From Poa pratensis (lineage: Eukaryota > Streptophyta > Magnoliopsida > Poales > Poaceae): 64,000 nt of DNA. The stretch covers positions 58,181,537-58,245,536 of the forward strand of contig CAMZMU010000040.1 in assembly GCA_947311845.1 (NCBI GenBank). Reading direction: 5' to 3'. The first letter of the stretch is position 1, and each line of letters opens with the position of its first letter. The translations under genes and the position numbers were made by a program. This document shows positions 35,601-44,748 of the stretch, piece after piece. The notes under the pieces were generated by a model that saw only the letters and a program-made list of their open reading frames with translations, did no database searches and had not been told where the DNA came from.

Positions 35601-38600
35601 CTTCCAGGTTAGCTTCCAGGGGGAGATGAAGTAGTGCCCTGGTAATTGGCCAAGTAGGCACCGTTCGCCGTGCACTTCCATTGCAGCATGTCGGGGTCAA
35701 CTCGACAGGCGAGGCGATGATGTTCCATAGTTGCAGGTACTGGCCTATCTCATGTATGCCCAGAGCCCCATGAATATCGTGATCCCAGCTGTGCTCATGT
35801 AGACCATCCGCGACCGTCGTGGATTTCCCGTGTCTCTTTGGGAGGCAATCGTACAAGGGGGGCCTATCTCGCGAACAACGCAACCTTTAATCCAGCGGTC
35901 CTCCCAAAAGAGAGTACTGGCGCCGTTGCCCAGCAGCATCGCCGTGGATGCGAAGAAGAGGCTGTGTTCTTCAGCCGAGAATTTGAGATCAAGGTTGCCC
36001 CAGGCCCTGATTCAATCAGTGCGCGCGAACCACATCCATCTCAGGCGCAGAGCGAGGCGGTTCGTTCCAGGTCGTGAACCCCGAGGCACAAATGCGGTGC
36101 CAGTTGACGTGGCAACACCCAAAGGAAGCCGCGCTGTATGTTTTCAATTTGCCTGCGCGTCTTCTTGGGCGGGGCGTGCACTAGGAGTTGGTGGGTGGGA
36201 ATTGCCCCTAGCACCGCTTTCAAAAGGCCAGGTGCCCAGCCTTATTCATCTGGTAGGCCTTCCAACAGGGGAGCTTGACATCAATGTGATCGACGAGTGG
36301 CTGCAGTTGTGCCGCGGTGAGGCGGAGAGTGGCAAGGGGGATCCCCAGGTAGGTGATGGGCAGTTCCCCAGATAGTGCTTGTGTAGGTCTCGAGTGGAGA
36401 CTAACGGATCGAGCTCGAACATTTTTTGAGCCTGAATATATTTGACAGCCTATTCTTCACCTCACTCTCAACTGTGTTTTATTGAGCATTTCCCTCATTT
36501 TACCAGTTCTCTTCAGAAATGTCTGTAATTGTACTTTGACAGAAAAGGTTAAACCATTATTTTCTTGTTCCTAGGCATTAAGTCAACAAAGAAAAGGAAA
36601 TGAGGCAGAAGCTGTAATCCGAGAATCTATTAGGATACTGGAGGTATGTGACTATTTCAGAGAAGATTTTAATCTCTTTCTGTGTATTAATAAAGGGTTT
36701 AATAGGATTAACTTAGGAAGCTGGACTTGGCGAATCACCCATGTGCATACAAAAAATGGACTTTCTCTCTTCGGTAAGCACCTACTATCAAAGATACCCT
36801 AGCTCTCAATAAACCACTAGGCTTGCCAAACTTATGCATCGGGGTTTCTACTGTATTGACGTTTATTAAAAAATATGGTGTTTTTTCTTGTTCAAACGCA
36901 TGCCATGTATGCCCAAAGTTGCATATTAGAAAAATAAAGCACAATGCGGCAACAATGCAACATGGCGAGCAAAATCACAATTTGATCTTCACCTTGGAGA
37001 TGGGGTGCAGGAAGGAGAGGGCAGCCTGCCCGGTTTATCTGTCCAAACATGAGGCTAGTGTCTAATTTAGAGCACTTGGGATGTGCACTGATTGCATTCA
37101 TCTAAATCCCTGTACTCGGCCTCTCTAGGCTTGTATAACTCTCCTTCCTTTTCATTGAAACGGGAAGCAAACCTTTTGCGTTTTCTCGAAAAAAAGTGTC
37201 TAATTTAGAGGTCTCTCATTTATCATTCCATGCTTTCAAGGTTCATGGATGGTGGATTCTTTTAGTACAATATTTAGCATGGCTATCTACAATCAGTTGG
37301 AATGACAATGTAGGGGTGGGGGCAGATAGTGGAAAATTCTAGATGACACCTAAAAAGTATCCCCAAATGTTAGTTATGCTAAGTTCTTGTTCAGATCCAT
37401 AATTCTTAGTTTCTCCAGGACTTGATAAAATGCAACGCCCCCTGTGAAAAACGTTGTTTAACAGTGAATTGATGTTACTGATCTAGCATGAATCATTGCA
37501 TGTCATGAAATCCAATTCAATTATTCTCAATCTCACCAATTGATAATTGGTATTAATCGACACAACCATTTAACTGCTGCACCTGAACAATTTGTCAAAT
37601 TAAACCCATCATAACCCAACGTGTGTCATAGATCATTCATATAACAATGGCCACACCTCTAAACTACCACATCATAGTTTTTAGCTACTTAATGTCAAAA
37701 AAAAATGTCACAGACAATTCACACAGGTCTAGGAACCTAAGGCAGTTCTGCTACAGGTTTAGGAACATCTCAAGTTGCATTTCAAGTTTATTGACATTCA
37801 GTGGCACCTCACTACAAGTTTAGGGACCTTTGCGTAACTTTCGCTAAATTAAATTTGCCTTGCTGAAAACATTTCTTTATCTGACTGGAGATAGTGACAT
37901 ATTAAACTTAAAAACTTGTGGTTGTTGGTCAATCTTTTTAATTCTTAGCAATGACTATGTATCTCTTTACTCTTATCCATGCTCTTTCCAGTTCTGTTTT
38001 GTGATCCTAGTTTGTGATTTTACTTTATACCCGTGTGCATTTTTTGATCGTGTTTAATGTGCCTTTTTTAGGAGTTGTTGAAGTCAGGGCGACTGGCTGA
38101 AGCTGAAAATTTGCAAAGGAAGATATTACAAATTATGGAGCTTTCAGAGGTATGCCCATATAGCTTTATTCCTATGCTGTTTCTTCAGTGTCTGTCGTGC
38201 GAAATTGATCATGAACATAGTATAGGTCTTAAATTGGGGCTTGAGTTAATCTCACAGATTTTATTGCAGAGTTCTTTATTATCTTTGCTGTAAATGCACG
38301 TCGTGTTTGCCCTTTTGTTAATTCAAGGTTGGGTGGGGTGGCGAGCTGGGGGGGGGGGACAATGTTTCACTCACTCCCCAAGTTCCAATATATAGAAGCT
38401 AGCAAGGAAGTAAATTGCTTCCAAAGTAAAGTGTAGTGAAGCACTGGTGCAGCATTATCTCATCTCAGCTCTTGTCCCATTATATACATACTCCATGGTA
38501 TCAACACAAGCTAGAGGAAAAGTTCGACCAGTCAGCTAGAGAGAAACTTAGCTGAATAGAATCCTTAATGTGCAAATTCTGGTGATCCTTGACATTTCAA

Positions 38601-41600
38601 CTGGTAGAAATTCTACCACAACATATTGTAGCAATGATGGACCACCCATTAACATTTCATAGTAGAAATTCTCTAAGATATTGTCCCTGTCACATATTCC
38701 GTGAGTTGTTAGTCCAACTGGCAGTCCATAGTATTTCTGATAAACACATAGGTGAAACAATATAAAAGCTAGAAGCAAAGAAGGAAAGAGGACAGTGACA
38801 CACACTCTTGACCAAACCAATCACGAATCATCTCTATGAAAGCCACTGAAATATATCTGTTGAACTGTGATAGGGATGGGATTCATTGTATACCACAAGG
38901 GCAGCTGAAAACTTAAGTGTTATTCTTCAGAGCATCGAAAACTTGAAGGAATCAGAAGAAATATTGGAAAGGTAAAAAGGTTGTTCATTATGTTCCTTGG
39001 GCCATTCTTTAAGTTTTCTTACTTACGGGTTTGAATGGTTATGATGTTTAGATGCCTCACAGTCAGAAGAAAGATTCTCTCTGAAGATCATGTGGAGGTT
39101 TGCCATTGCCTTGTATTTGGCTTTAGATGATCTTCGATTATAATAGAATGACATCTTGTAGTACCAAATAAAAGCATTGTGACCAGTTATCTTAAATTGT
39201 GACAGCGGGTAGTATATCACAAGCTTTCTTACATAGAAACTTTTAAAATTAGATGCATCTTAAGATCCCTTTGTTGAGTGATATATATGTATATAGGATC
39301 TTTGATTTGACCCATATGGCCCACCTAGGATGACTTGGAACATGTGGCCTATGTTAGAGATGTATAGTCACCTTTTCTGTATATCCTCATTGTATAAGGG
39401 GTTTCCCACACTTTTGCCTCACATAGTCACATGTACATATATTGGCCTTTGGCCCCTACGAATACCAGATGCTCATTTCTCACGAGCAACTCCGTGCCTA
39501 CTCCACCTCTGCCACCGCCACCGGCGCTAGTTCTTTTGGCCAGTGGTCAATTCCTTCATCCACCTGCACATTGTGCTGCTCCAATCCGAGTTGTTCCTCT
39601 TTCTCTCTCCTTTGCTCGAAATCAAGGTTGTCAGGCCGCCGACGCTGCTGCTCGACTCTGCACGGCGCCACCGGTTCTTGCCGCCGACGCTTCTCATGCT
39701 GACAGAGATGCAGCCAAGTCAGCTGATGATGCTGCGGTTGATGCTTACGATCAGCAGGTATCAGATTTCACGGATGCTCTTTCCACCTACCACGATTCTC
39801 TGGCTGTTTACACTCAGTGGTGCAATGAGGATGCTCGTGCATCGGTTGTTCTCACTTTTAGTGTTCTACCTCAGTTTGCTTCTGAGTTTATGGGTCTTGC
39901 GGAGATGTGGTCTTACCTTCGTCAGTGCTATCAGCACTCTGGTGATGCTATCTACTTATCCGTGGTACGTCACGAGCATGCTCTTCAGCAGGGTGATTCC
40001 ACTATTGATGAGTTCTACACATAGAGCTCTGCCAGCGTCAGCTTGCCTCCCTTTGCACCAACTGTTTGCGGTAGCTACCCATGCTGCCAGACCGTGAGGT
40101 CAGACTTGGAGTTCAGCGTGTCTTTGAGTTCTTGTCTCGGTGCCACCCTCCCCTCCTTCCTCTTCTCCTCACTCCTACCATGGGCTAGTACCCTGGAACC
40201 TGATAAACCCCATATAGCTGGAGCCAATCTGAACTTGGTTTTGAAATCTTAATATAAAGTTTTGAAACAATTGCATTGTATCAGTGGTTGATTACCTACT
40301 GCATGTTGGTCTCATTGCCACAGGTAGCAGGTATATTGGAACGCCTGGCAATGTTAACTATTATTAAAATAATGTATGATCTCGAGGCGAACAATCACCT
40401 GTCTAGATCTGACCTTGTCAAGGTTAAAGAACATGTCAATGATTCAATAAGGTATTGCCATTTAGCTTCCCTTTTTTACATGTTTTGGCTTTATCTCCAT
40501 AAACCTATTCAGCATGTCAAGAGAAGTTTTCAACATGTCATCGACTCATACAGTTATTGATTTTTCTCAAATTTGAAAATTAATCGCATTGAAGGGTATT
40601 CTCCTCATTGGTCTCTATGATTTTACCACTGAACTTTGGTGTTACATTTTGCATGTTAGCCATAAAACGTGATTATCTGAACTGTTCCATTGATGAAATT
40701 TCAACTCAAAAGCTCAAATAGGAAAAAGGTGGCATGTAATTTTGCACGTCTGTTGGCGAGAGACTCACCCTCATAGCTATTCTATACTTGAGTTATCCCT
40801 TCTATGATGTTGCATCATGCATGCTTCTTACATTTGTTTGCTAGAATACTATGTTACATAATGAATTACCTGAATCTTACCGAAGTCTTATTTCATCATG
40901 GTAGGATAACAGAAGCAATATTGAATCCTTCGAGGGAGAATCAGGGAAAACTGGAGAGCACAATTGCTATGGAAGGAGAGAAGATTCAAGCAACAAAAGT
41001 ACTTGTATGTTTCTACCATGATTTTTGAGTCGCGGTATAGTCGCTGATTAGTCGCTGTATAGTCGCCGAGTCGTCCCGGCGTCGCCAACTCGCGCAGGCG
41101 ACTTGACTCACGGAGCGAGTCGCGCGCCTCGGCGGCTCGCCGGCGACTCTGACGGATTAGTCGCCAGAAATCAGTCGCGAGTCGCTCGACTTGGGCAGCT
41201 ATGGCCCGTGCTGCCAGAAATTTTTGGGCGCAGATGCCAATTTTGAGCGCAGAGGCGCGGGATTGAGCGCATAGAAAGGGAGGGAAAGGGCGCAGAGGCG
41301 CGGAATTGAGCTCAGACAGGCGCGGGAGAAAGAGAGGGAAAGGGAGGGAAAGGGCGGGAGCGGGAGCGGGAGCGGGAGCGGAAGGCGGAAGCATGGCGCA
41401 CCTCGCCGGAGTCGACGCCGCACCTCGCCCGCGACGCGCGACCCTCAATTCGGTTGCGATTTGGCATCCGCGGCGACGGGGCCCTCCTCTGCTCGCGTCC
41501 TGGACTGGATTCCGCCGCCTCCAAGCTCCCACGACGGGGTCCCCTCCCGTAGCAGCTGATTCCGGCTCCGCTTGCTCTCCATCATCCCCACGCGTCTCCA

Positions 41601-43322
41601 CTTCCGTCTCCATCATCCCCACGCCAGGAAACCCTTTGCTGGGCAGGTACGGCTCCCTCCCTGTGGTCTGCTCCCTTTGCTGCTTGCGCTGCTTGTGCTG
41701 CTCTGCTCCCTGTGCTTGTGCTGCTCTGCTCTGCTCCCCTTGCTGCTTGTGCTGCTCTGCTCCCTGTGCTTGTGGCTATGCTTATTGCTTGTGCTCCTGT
41801 GCTGGGCGACTCGGGGCGACTAATCAAGCCTAGTCGCTGAGTCAAGTCAGCAAGTCATGAGTCTCAGCCTCGGCGACTCGACTCGACTCGGCGACTCAAA
41901 AATCATGGTTTCTACTAACTATTCACAGGATATATCTTATTACATGCTATCCTGTTCATGATGCTCAACACTTCCTATTGCCATGCTTACATTTTCCCTC
42001 TCCACCCAATTAAAAATCAGTTCTATTCACAACCCCCAGGGTTGCATGGATTACATTTTAGTTAAACCATTGGCGCTATAACTTTTCAAGTTGATCAACT
42101 TCACCATAAAGCTTCCATTTAACATCAGCTTCCCTTTACATTGTTTGGGGTTATTTTCTTAACCAAGTAGATGCATGCATGAATGCCATGTTTTTTTTAT
42201 TGATAATACTGTTATTGTAGTTGCGAGCACTTGAAGTTGTCGTCTCGAAGGTGCAAAGAAAGCGCCAGGGGTATTTTTTCCAATACTTTATTATAATTTA
42301 ATTGTATCTTACCAAATTTATTTGTTTGCTTCTAATATAACAATATCCGCTTTAGATGTTGGCACGCTTGCTAAGGCTTCCTCTGGAACATTTGAAGCAT
42401 GGATACTTCAAAGATGATGGTGATGATACCACATTGCGCATCCATCTTAAAAATAATTCTGAAAAGGTCGGATACAACACTGATGCAGGTCCAAATTTAC
42501 TAGATCATTAATTACATTTTACCAACTTGACTACTTATGTACACTTGCTTTTCATCTAGCATTTATTTTAGTAACGTCTGTCGATTTACTCGGCTTTAAT
42601 GAGTGCCTTCTTTTATTACTCATTCTTGATGGTCAACCCAAATGATTCTTTGGAATTTGTTTGCAATGGGCGGGATGAGACTCATTGCTCTAATGTTTCT
42701 TTCAATAGGGAAATGCTACAGTCTTATAAATTGATTGATTCTTCATTTTAAAAGATTCAGCCACTAATTATAATGATCTCAGTGTGGTTATTTGTCTATG
42801 GTAAACATTTGCTTCTTGGTTGGATTGTTACAAATTCCATACTTAAAACTGTCAACTAGACATGATTACAGGCTTTTGACGTACTACTTGATGAACCTTC
42901 CTCTGTATTGTGCTATTCAAGCCTAATTTATCTTAGCTGACTCGAGTTCTCTTCATTTCAGTTTGATTATGAACATGGTGAACAAGCTCTACGCAGGTGT
43001 ATTTCACTTTACAATGAGGCATGTGCCAGTTTTTTCTCCATTCTTTCCATATTTGTCAAAAGTATTCAACGAGGCATCAGCCTGTCTGTTCAATTGGATC
43101 CGTAACAAGCAAGAACTAAAGGTCATTTTAACGCGATGTTTATTGTTGCAGCCTCATACACGAGGCATAGTGTCGAAAGCCATTAGGCAGGATTACGTGA
43201 GTTTCTTGAGCAGAATCGTGAATCTTGTTCAGAAGCATCCAGAGCTCCCGAATGAACCCCGGATGAAGGTTCTGCTTGCGGAATCACAGCAAATAATAAA
43301 GGAATTGGGCGAAGAGATGTAA
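11660..43322 (+). CDS. TPR (kinesin-light-chain-like) protein, 3' part of a gene split by giant introns
   Basis: Exons with consensus splice sites and matching phases: 11660-11671 (RALK), 18751-18816 (GHPDYANTMYLLAK), 36575-36643, 38072-38149, 38874-38971, 39052-39097, 40324-40451, 40905-41004. Probable further exons are 42221-42250, 42356-42466 and 42962-43101, and the end is at 43322 or near 43169. The peptides form helix-pair tetratricopeptide repeats of the kinesin-light-chain type, a protein-interaction scaffold; the partner is unknown. Upstream exons lie left of the window, beyond the Copia/Gypsy nest. The intron between the second and third listed exons is 17.8 kb because of the CACTA insertion. 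The C-terminus is unsure: after 42962 one reading stops near 43169, while an alternative 57-codon frame (43152-43322) looks protein-like. No frame break is seen in the first eight exons. Confidence 0.72.
13300..13542. repeat. Tandem duplication, about 121 bp x 2
   Basis: Copies 13300-13420 and 13421-13542 share a start at ATATTGGCAAATTCACATCA and an end at CATCAGTGAAATACT, with a few substitutions and small indels. No coding content is seen. Confidence 0.85.
14086..14348. repeat. Tandem duplication, about 132 bp x 2
   Basis: Copies 14086-14217 and 14218-14348 share a GTGTTTGGCAGTCTGAAACC segment near their ends. They are more diverged than the pair at 13300. No coding content is seen. Confidence 0.8.
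14598..15112. mobile_element. hAT-like MITE, 515 bp
   Basis: Terminal inverted repeats CTCTGTTTAAAATAG and CTATTTAAAACAGAG (one mismatch over 15) are flanked by an exact 8-bp duplication, ATATTTGC, at 14590-14597 and 15113-15120. An 8-bp duplication is typical of the hAT superfamily. The interior has no transposase and is built from many short AGCCG/CTATAG motifs that can fold on themselves. It depends on a hAT transposase encoded elsewhere. Confidence 0.83.
15699..15807 (-). pseudogene. Isolated exon like mitochondrial processing peptidase beta
   Basis: On the - strand this 109-bp segment has an acceptor (ACAG) and a donor (AAG/GTCAGC). It encodes a peptide containing AFNTNYKDTGLFGVYAVAK, which I recognise as the core of the plant mitochondrial processing peptidase beta subunit. 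That matrix metalloprotease family removes import presequences. I could not find neighbouring exons of the same gene within several kb. It is therefore most likely a captured or left-over gene fragment lying antisense in the TPR intron. The zinc-binding HxxEH part of the enzyme is not present. Confidence 0.55.
16474..16767 (-). CDS. Hypothetical small coiled-coil plus transmembrane protein
   Basis: A 97-codon frame from an ATG at 16767; an upstream in-frame ATG at 16872 is also possible. The N-terminal half is charged, with a probable short coiled coil (EARELRAEVATLDDALRRLE). The second half has one hydrophobic helix (ALPLLALAMAAVLWCGVFLL) and a short basic tail, which suggests a single-pass membrane protein. 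A further exon-like piece with a good donor lies at about 16194-16285 on the same strand, so this could be the first exon of a longer gene, perhaps including the peptidase-like exon at 15699. The region is GC-rich compared with its surroundings. I do not recognise the family, and a chance frame in GC-rich DNA is possible. Confidence 0.35.
   Translation of the reverse strand: MDGEEVRGRRRRSTSGRETEEARELRAEVATLDDALRRLEFRIRPTISSEPPTGAALPLLALAMAAVLWCGVFLLLFLHPKTAACARPSRSSGRGIW
17189..18192 (+). mobile_element. 1.0 kb poly-A retroposon (non-autonomous LINE-like)
   Basis: Flanked by an exact 16-bp duplication, AGAAAACGCATGTCGC, at 17173-17188 and 18193-18208, and ending in an A run. It therefore inserted by target-primed reverse transcription. 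The body is very GC-rich at the 5' side, and its tail GCAGTTTCTC(A)n is like that of the LINEs in this window (GCGTTTTCTC(A)n). There is no reverse transcriptase. Long open frames on the + strand (17281-18120 and 17529-18164) look compositional, because neither has a recognised domain. A short stem (CCTTATC pairing with GATAAGG) lies near the 5' end at about 17210-17232. Confidence 0.8.
18209..18750. other. TPR gene intron between the retroposon and the 18751 exon
   Basis: AT-rich intronic sequence ending in a standard acceptor (CATGCAG) at 18750. I see no gene or repeat in it. Confidence 0.6.
18895..18966 (+). pseudogene. Ankyrin-repeat-like fragment
   Basis: The translation contains GALDFIKLLLAHEASVDNKA, which fits one ankyrin repeat (G-x-L-x-x-V/I-K-x-L-L-x-x-x-A-x-V-D). 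It lies 80 bp after a TPR exon and has no clear splice sites. It is probably a remnant of another gene, or chance. The following 110 bp up to the CACTA element looks like common grass repeat sequence. Confidence 0.3.
19140..19370. repeat. CACTA left subterminal palindromic repeats
   Basis: Repeated units such as TTAGTACCGGTT...AACCGGTACTAAAGG in both directions. Subterminal repeats of this kind are the binding sites of the element-encoded DNA-binding protein in the CACTA family. Confidence 0.85.
19505..19846 (+). CDS. CACTA-encoded small coiled-coil, single-pass membrane protein
   Basis: An open frame begins after an acceptor-like CTAG at 19501-19504 and runs to a stop at 19844-19846, about 113 codons; the first ATG is at 19583. 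The middle is a charged, heptad-like helix (around KMEAMRLDHEIKMNELRLKL). The C-terminus is one hydrophobic helix (GSIITLVAILIAFVVGFKFF) directly before the stop, so it looks tail-anchored. It sits upstream of the transposase on the same strand. No enzymatic motif is visible and I know no assigned function. Upstream exons may exist between the terminal repeats and 19500. The frame is intact, unlike the neighbouring transposase. Confidence 0.6.
   Translation, partial: EVVEPEIPTDPIVEFFVKENNDLKAKMKRSEDLHLEEKMKWEFKIADVVDDNEVKMEAMRLDHEIKMNELRLKLKKIRKYVISQEAWYHYDIGSIITLVAILIAFVVGFKFFS
23231..26223 (+). pseudogene. LINE ORF2: endonuclease end, reverse transcriptase and zf-RVT domain
   Basis: A continuous frame of about 1000 codons; it opens in CACTA sequence at 23215 and its first five codons are not LINE. 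The start matches the end of an apurinic-type endonuclease (RIDRALVS..SDHAPL). The reverse transcriptase follows with DYRPISLVHSISKLFAKLL, LLKLDVSRAFDSLSW, GLRQGDPVSPTLF and the catalytic IYADDVVMFL. The C-terminal part has the zf-RVT Cys/His region typical of plant LINEs. The N-terminal endonuclease catalytic residues are missing, so it is a truncated, inactive copy despite the open frame. Confidence 0.9.
23231..26344 (+). mobile_element. 5'-truncated LINE inserted in the CACTA transposase
   Basis: Flanked by a 13-bp duplication, AAATTCCGCCCTT, at 23218-23230 and 26345-26357, and ending in an A run. The 5' end is lost inside the endonuclease domain, as is usual for incomplete reverse transcription. 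The 3' end carries a hairpin (GTGCGCCTTTGGCGCAC) just before CTCGC(A)n. The reading frame of its reverse transcriptase is uninterrupted, so it is a fairly recent insertion. Confidence 0.93.
26519..26602 (+). other. Hairpin 1 downstream of the CACTA transposase stop
   Basis: Arms 26526-26547 and 26574-26595 pair perfectly over 22 bp (left arm CCCGTCATACAGCCCAACGG TG) around a 26-nt loop. With a one-base bulge at 26525, pairing extends a few bases further outward. It starts 55 nt after the stop at 26464, so it would lie in the transcript's 3' untranslated region. Size and pairing fit a Dicer substrate. No function is shown. Confidence 0.8.
26657..26738 (+). other. Hairpin 2, diverged tandem copy of hairpin 1
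   Basis: Arms 26664-26685 and 26712-26732 pair as CCCTGCATAC with GTATGCAGGG and CAACGGTG with CACCGTTG. An unpaired internal stretch separates them (26674-26677 against 26720-26722). The loop sequence is nearly the same as in hairpin 1. The internal loop makes it look like a plant miRNA precursor. Confidence 0.78.
26840..27540. repeat. Internal CACTA repeats: 39-bp duplication, AT-rich duplication and ACCGGT palindromes
   Basis: Contains a tandem pair of AAACACACCCCTGATCCAACG units (about 26840-26925), AT-rich near-duplicates around 27120-27240, and several inverted CCGGTTGGT/ACCAACCGG units at 26950-26985 and 27355-27520. It separates the transposase gene from the second gene and resembles the subterminal arrays, so it may hold a second promoter with binding sites. 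The following GC-rich stretch to about 27870 looks like a 5' untranslated leader. Beyond it is AT-rich sequence to 28340. Confidence 0.65.
29182..30249. mobile_element. Non-autonomous Mutator-like element with internal minisatellite
   Basis: An exact 9-bp duplication, GAAATATCA, at 29173-29181 and 30250-30258 is the Mutator signature. The ends are imperfect inverted repeats sharing an AAAAGC(A/G)CGCGC core. No transposase is present. The CACTA gene reads on in similar sequence after the right duplication, which confirms the borders. Confidence 0.82.
29508..29925. repeat. Minisatellite inside the Mutator-like element
   Basis: About seven copies of a roughly 43-bp unit made of two half-units. 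Each half starts with GGCAGTGCAC and then continues with either CGCAAAAGAGAA or a CATCCGA-type tail. The unit length is not a multiple of three and has few stops, so all frames on both strands stay open; these frames are not genes. Confidence 0.9.
33131..34598 (-). repeat. Solo Gypsy LTR inside the CACTA element
   Basis: Flanked by a 5-bp duplication GTACT at 33126-33130 and 34599-34603. The part from about 33840 to 34598 is clearly similar to the Gypsy LTR at 1015-1712, including the GC-rich inverted repeat. The part from 33131 to about 33830 is not obviously similar to that LTR apart from its first bases. It is one LTR left after recombination between a pair. Its outer end reads TGCATTA rather than TGCATCA. 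Confidence 0.85.
34599..34660. repeat. 20-bp minisatellite in the CACTA 3' part
   Basis: Two and a half copies of TACTTTATATGTGTAATGAG. A further partial unit ends just left of the solo LTR (CATGTAATGAGTACT at about 33116-33130), so the LTR landed inside the array. Confidence 0.8.
34790..34980. repeat. CACTA right subterminal palindromic repeats
   Basis: ACCGGTTGGT/ACCAACCGGTACTAAAGG-type units in both orientations, matching the left subterminal array. They precede the right terminal repeat. Confidence 0.85.
35069..36475 (-). mobile_element. 5'-truncated LINE, - strand
   Basis: A T-rich end near 35069 and a duplicated ATTGAGCAT (35060-35068; 36481-36489) mark an insertion read on the - strand. 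Translation on the - strand gives the C-terminal part of plant LINE ORF2: AVLGAIPTHQLLVHAP near 36200 and [20 protein letters not shown] with CPLCDQ near 35500. It is the same family as the full-size LINE at 55259. Several frame breaks are present, so it is inactive. Confidence 0.85.
36644..37056. other. TPR gene intron sequence
   Basis: Intron sequence after the exon ending at 36643. No gene or repeat boundary is seen. Confidence 0.5.
37073..37194 (+). mobile_element. 122-bp LINE 3' end
   Basis: An exact 16-bp duplication, AGTGTCTAATTTAGAG (37057-37072 and 37195-37210), encloses only the last 120 bases of a LINE. The tail CTTTTGCGTTTTCTCG(A)n matches the other LINEs of the window. Confidence 0.85.
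37211..38071. other. TPR gene intron sequence
   Basis: AT-rich intron with no supported gene, terminal repeats or coding similarity. It ends in a pyrimidine-rich tract and an acceptor before the exon at 38072. Confidence 0.55.
39300..40260 (+). mobile_element. Copia gag fragment in a TPR intron
   Basis: Around 39640-40020 the + strand encodes a Copia gag segment with the conserved VLPQFASEFMGL and HEHALQQGDSTIDEFY motifs. A stop and frame change at about 40024 end it, and a diverged continuation is visible to about 40130. The sequence before 39470 looks like part of an LTR. No target-site duplication was found, so the borders are approximate. It is an old, partial insertion. Confidence 0.7.
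41017..41907. mobile_element. hAT-like non-autonomous element, 891 bp
   Basis: Perfect inverted ends CATGATTTTTGAGTCG and CGACTCAAAAATCATG are flanked by an exact 8-bp duplication, GTTTCTAC (41009-41016; 41908-41915). The interior is GC-rich, with a GGGAGC repeat near 41355-41380 and a short TGCTTGTGCTGCTCTG array near 41690-41780. No transposase domain is seen. It lies 12 nt downstream of the TPR exon ending at 41004. Confidence 0.87.
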
Positions 43323-44748
43323 TCTTTATTATGGACAGTGTGAAGTATGTGGTGACGCGGAGGAGCAAGCATGTGATACAATGTTCAGATACATGATCGG
43401 ATTTTGCCCGTGTGGACAAAACGTTGAATAAGATGCATGATCATTTTCATTGCTTTTGTTCATAGCTCTTACACGTTCCCACCCAGTGTTGTAAACTTAT
43501 AACCGAGTCCATCTCTCGTCCTGTCATTTTTAGCTGAATTTCTCCCCACATTTTTTTTCTCGGACAAATTTCTCCTCCTGTCATAATACTACAGTAGAAT
43601 CTGTGGGATAATAGCGGGCATGTCAACTATTCGGTTATACATGTATGATAATCCTTGTGGAGAGGAGAATAAGTACTTTCAAGATTTGTCAGACTGACAG
43701 TACATATCTAAGCCCTGTCGACACTTACGAAAATAAATGACAAAGCAAAAGGAATTGATTCCATCCGATCGGTAGGTTGATTGAATTTCTCTTCCCATCT
43801 TAATACTCTGTTGCCGAGCTCGTCTCTTCAACGTGTATCTTCTCTTCCTACACCACAAAGGCTCCTATCTTCGTCGATCGTCCATCGTGGGTCTCTCCTC
43901 CTTCATCTTAGATAGAGCTCATAGATCGAGCTTGTGTGGCTCCTCGAGCCTGAGTTGTCGCTGATGAGCTGAGTTAGTGAGGTTGTTTTTCCCCTAGGAT
44001 TCGACGCAGCAGACGTGAACGGGGGGTTTTTGGTGCGGAGGAGAACAAGGTGTGACAGTGGAGGGGAACATCTTGAAAACTCCTGGGGTGGGCCTATGGA
44101 CCCTGCTGCCTACATGACATGTGTGTTGAGACATCTTCAAACCTCCCCGAGAAAAGAGGGAGCAATTGGAGTGCCCCAAACAGACACATAGGAGGGATGT
44201 GACCTCCCTTGGAGTTGGAGATGCCCTTAGCTCGGTTTCCATGGTAGGGTTGGGGCTACTTTACGCCCGCTCGAGCGCTTGCGCGGTTTTTCCGATAGCT
44301 AAACGACAAAGGACGCCAGGGAGGAAGAAGATCGGCGCACCCCCGCTGGTCGAACACCGTCCCGCCCTCCTCGAACCACCTCCTTTGTCGGTCCGCCATC
44401 CCGCCGGCGCCAGGGAGGGGGGAGAAGAACACACTCGTGAAAGAGTGATTTCGGTTTCCATGGACCTTTTTTTGTCAAATATCCTAGGTGGACTGGAATT
44501 CAATGTAGTATGCCCCCACGTACGCACGGCTGGGCACGCTGCACGTCTCCACACCGTACGCGTACGGGACTTCCTTCCACGCCGCGCTCGTATCCAAGCA
44601 GGAGAACTGGAGAAGAGAAGGGCCATCTTAAAAACAGATAAAAACAGAAAGGGGTAGGAGGAAAAGAGGAACAAGTAAACGGCGCGCACCCAAATCCCCC
44701 ACGCCGCGCAGCCGAGCCGAATTCGCTCGCGCCGATCGATCGCCGGAG
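43323..44748. other. Intergenic region between the TPR and HIR genes
   Basis: Contains the 3' flank of the TPR gene and the promoter side of the HIR copy. GC content rises from about 44260. No coding similarity was recognised, and open frames on both strands in the GC-rich part look compositional. Confidence 0.5.

Noticed and set aside
41306..41833. 175-codon + strand frame in the hAT-like element
   Set aside because: No recognised domain; made of Cys/Leu repeats from a short tandem array in GC-rich DNA. Kept only as part of the element.
43152..43322. Separate small gene from the 57-codon frame
   Set aside because: It follows a splice acceptor and lies in phase with a possible preceding exon, so it is better treated as an uncertain TPR gene end.
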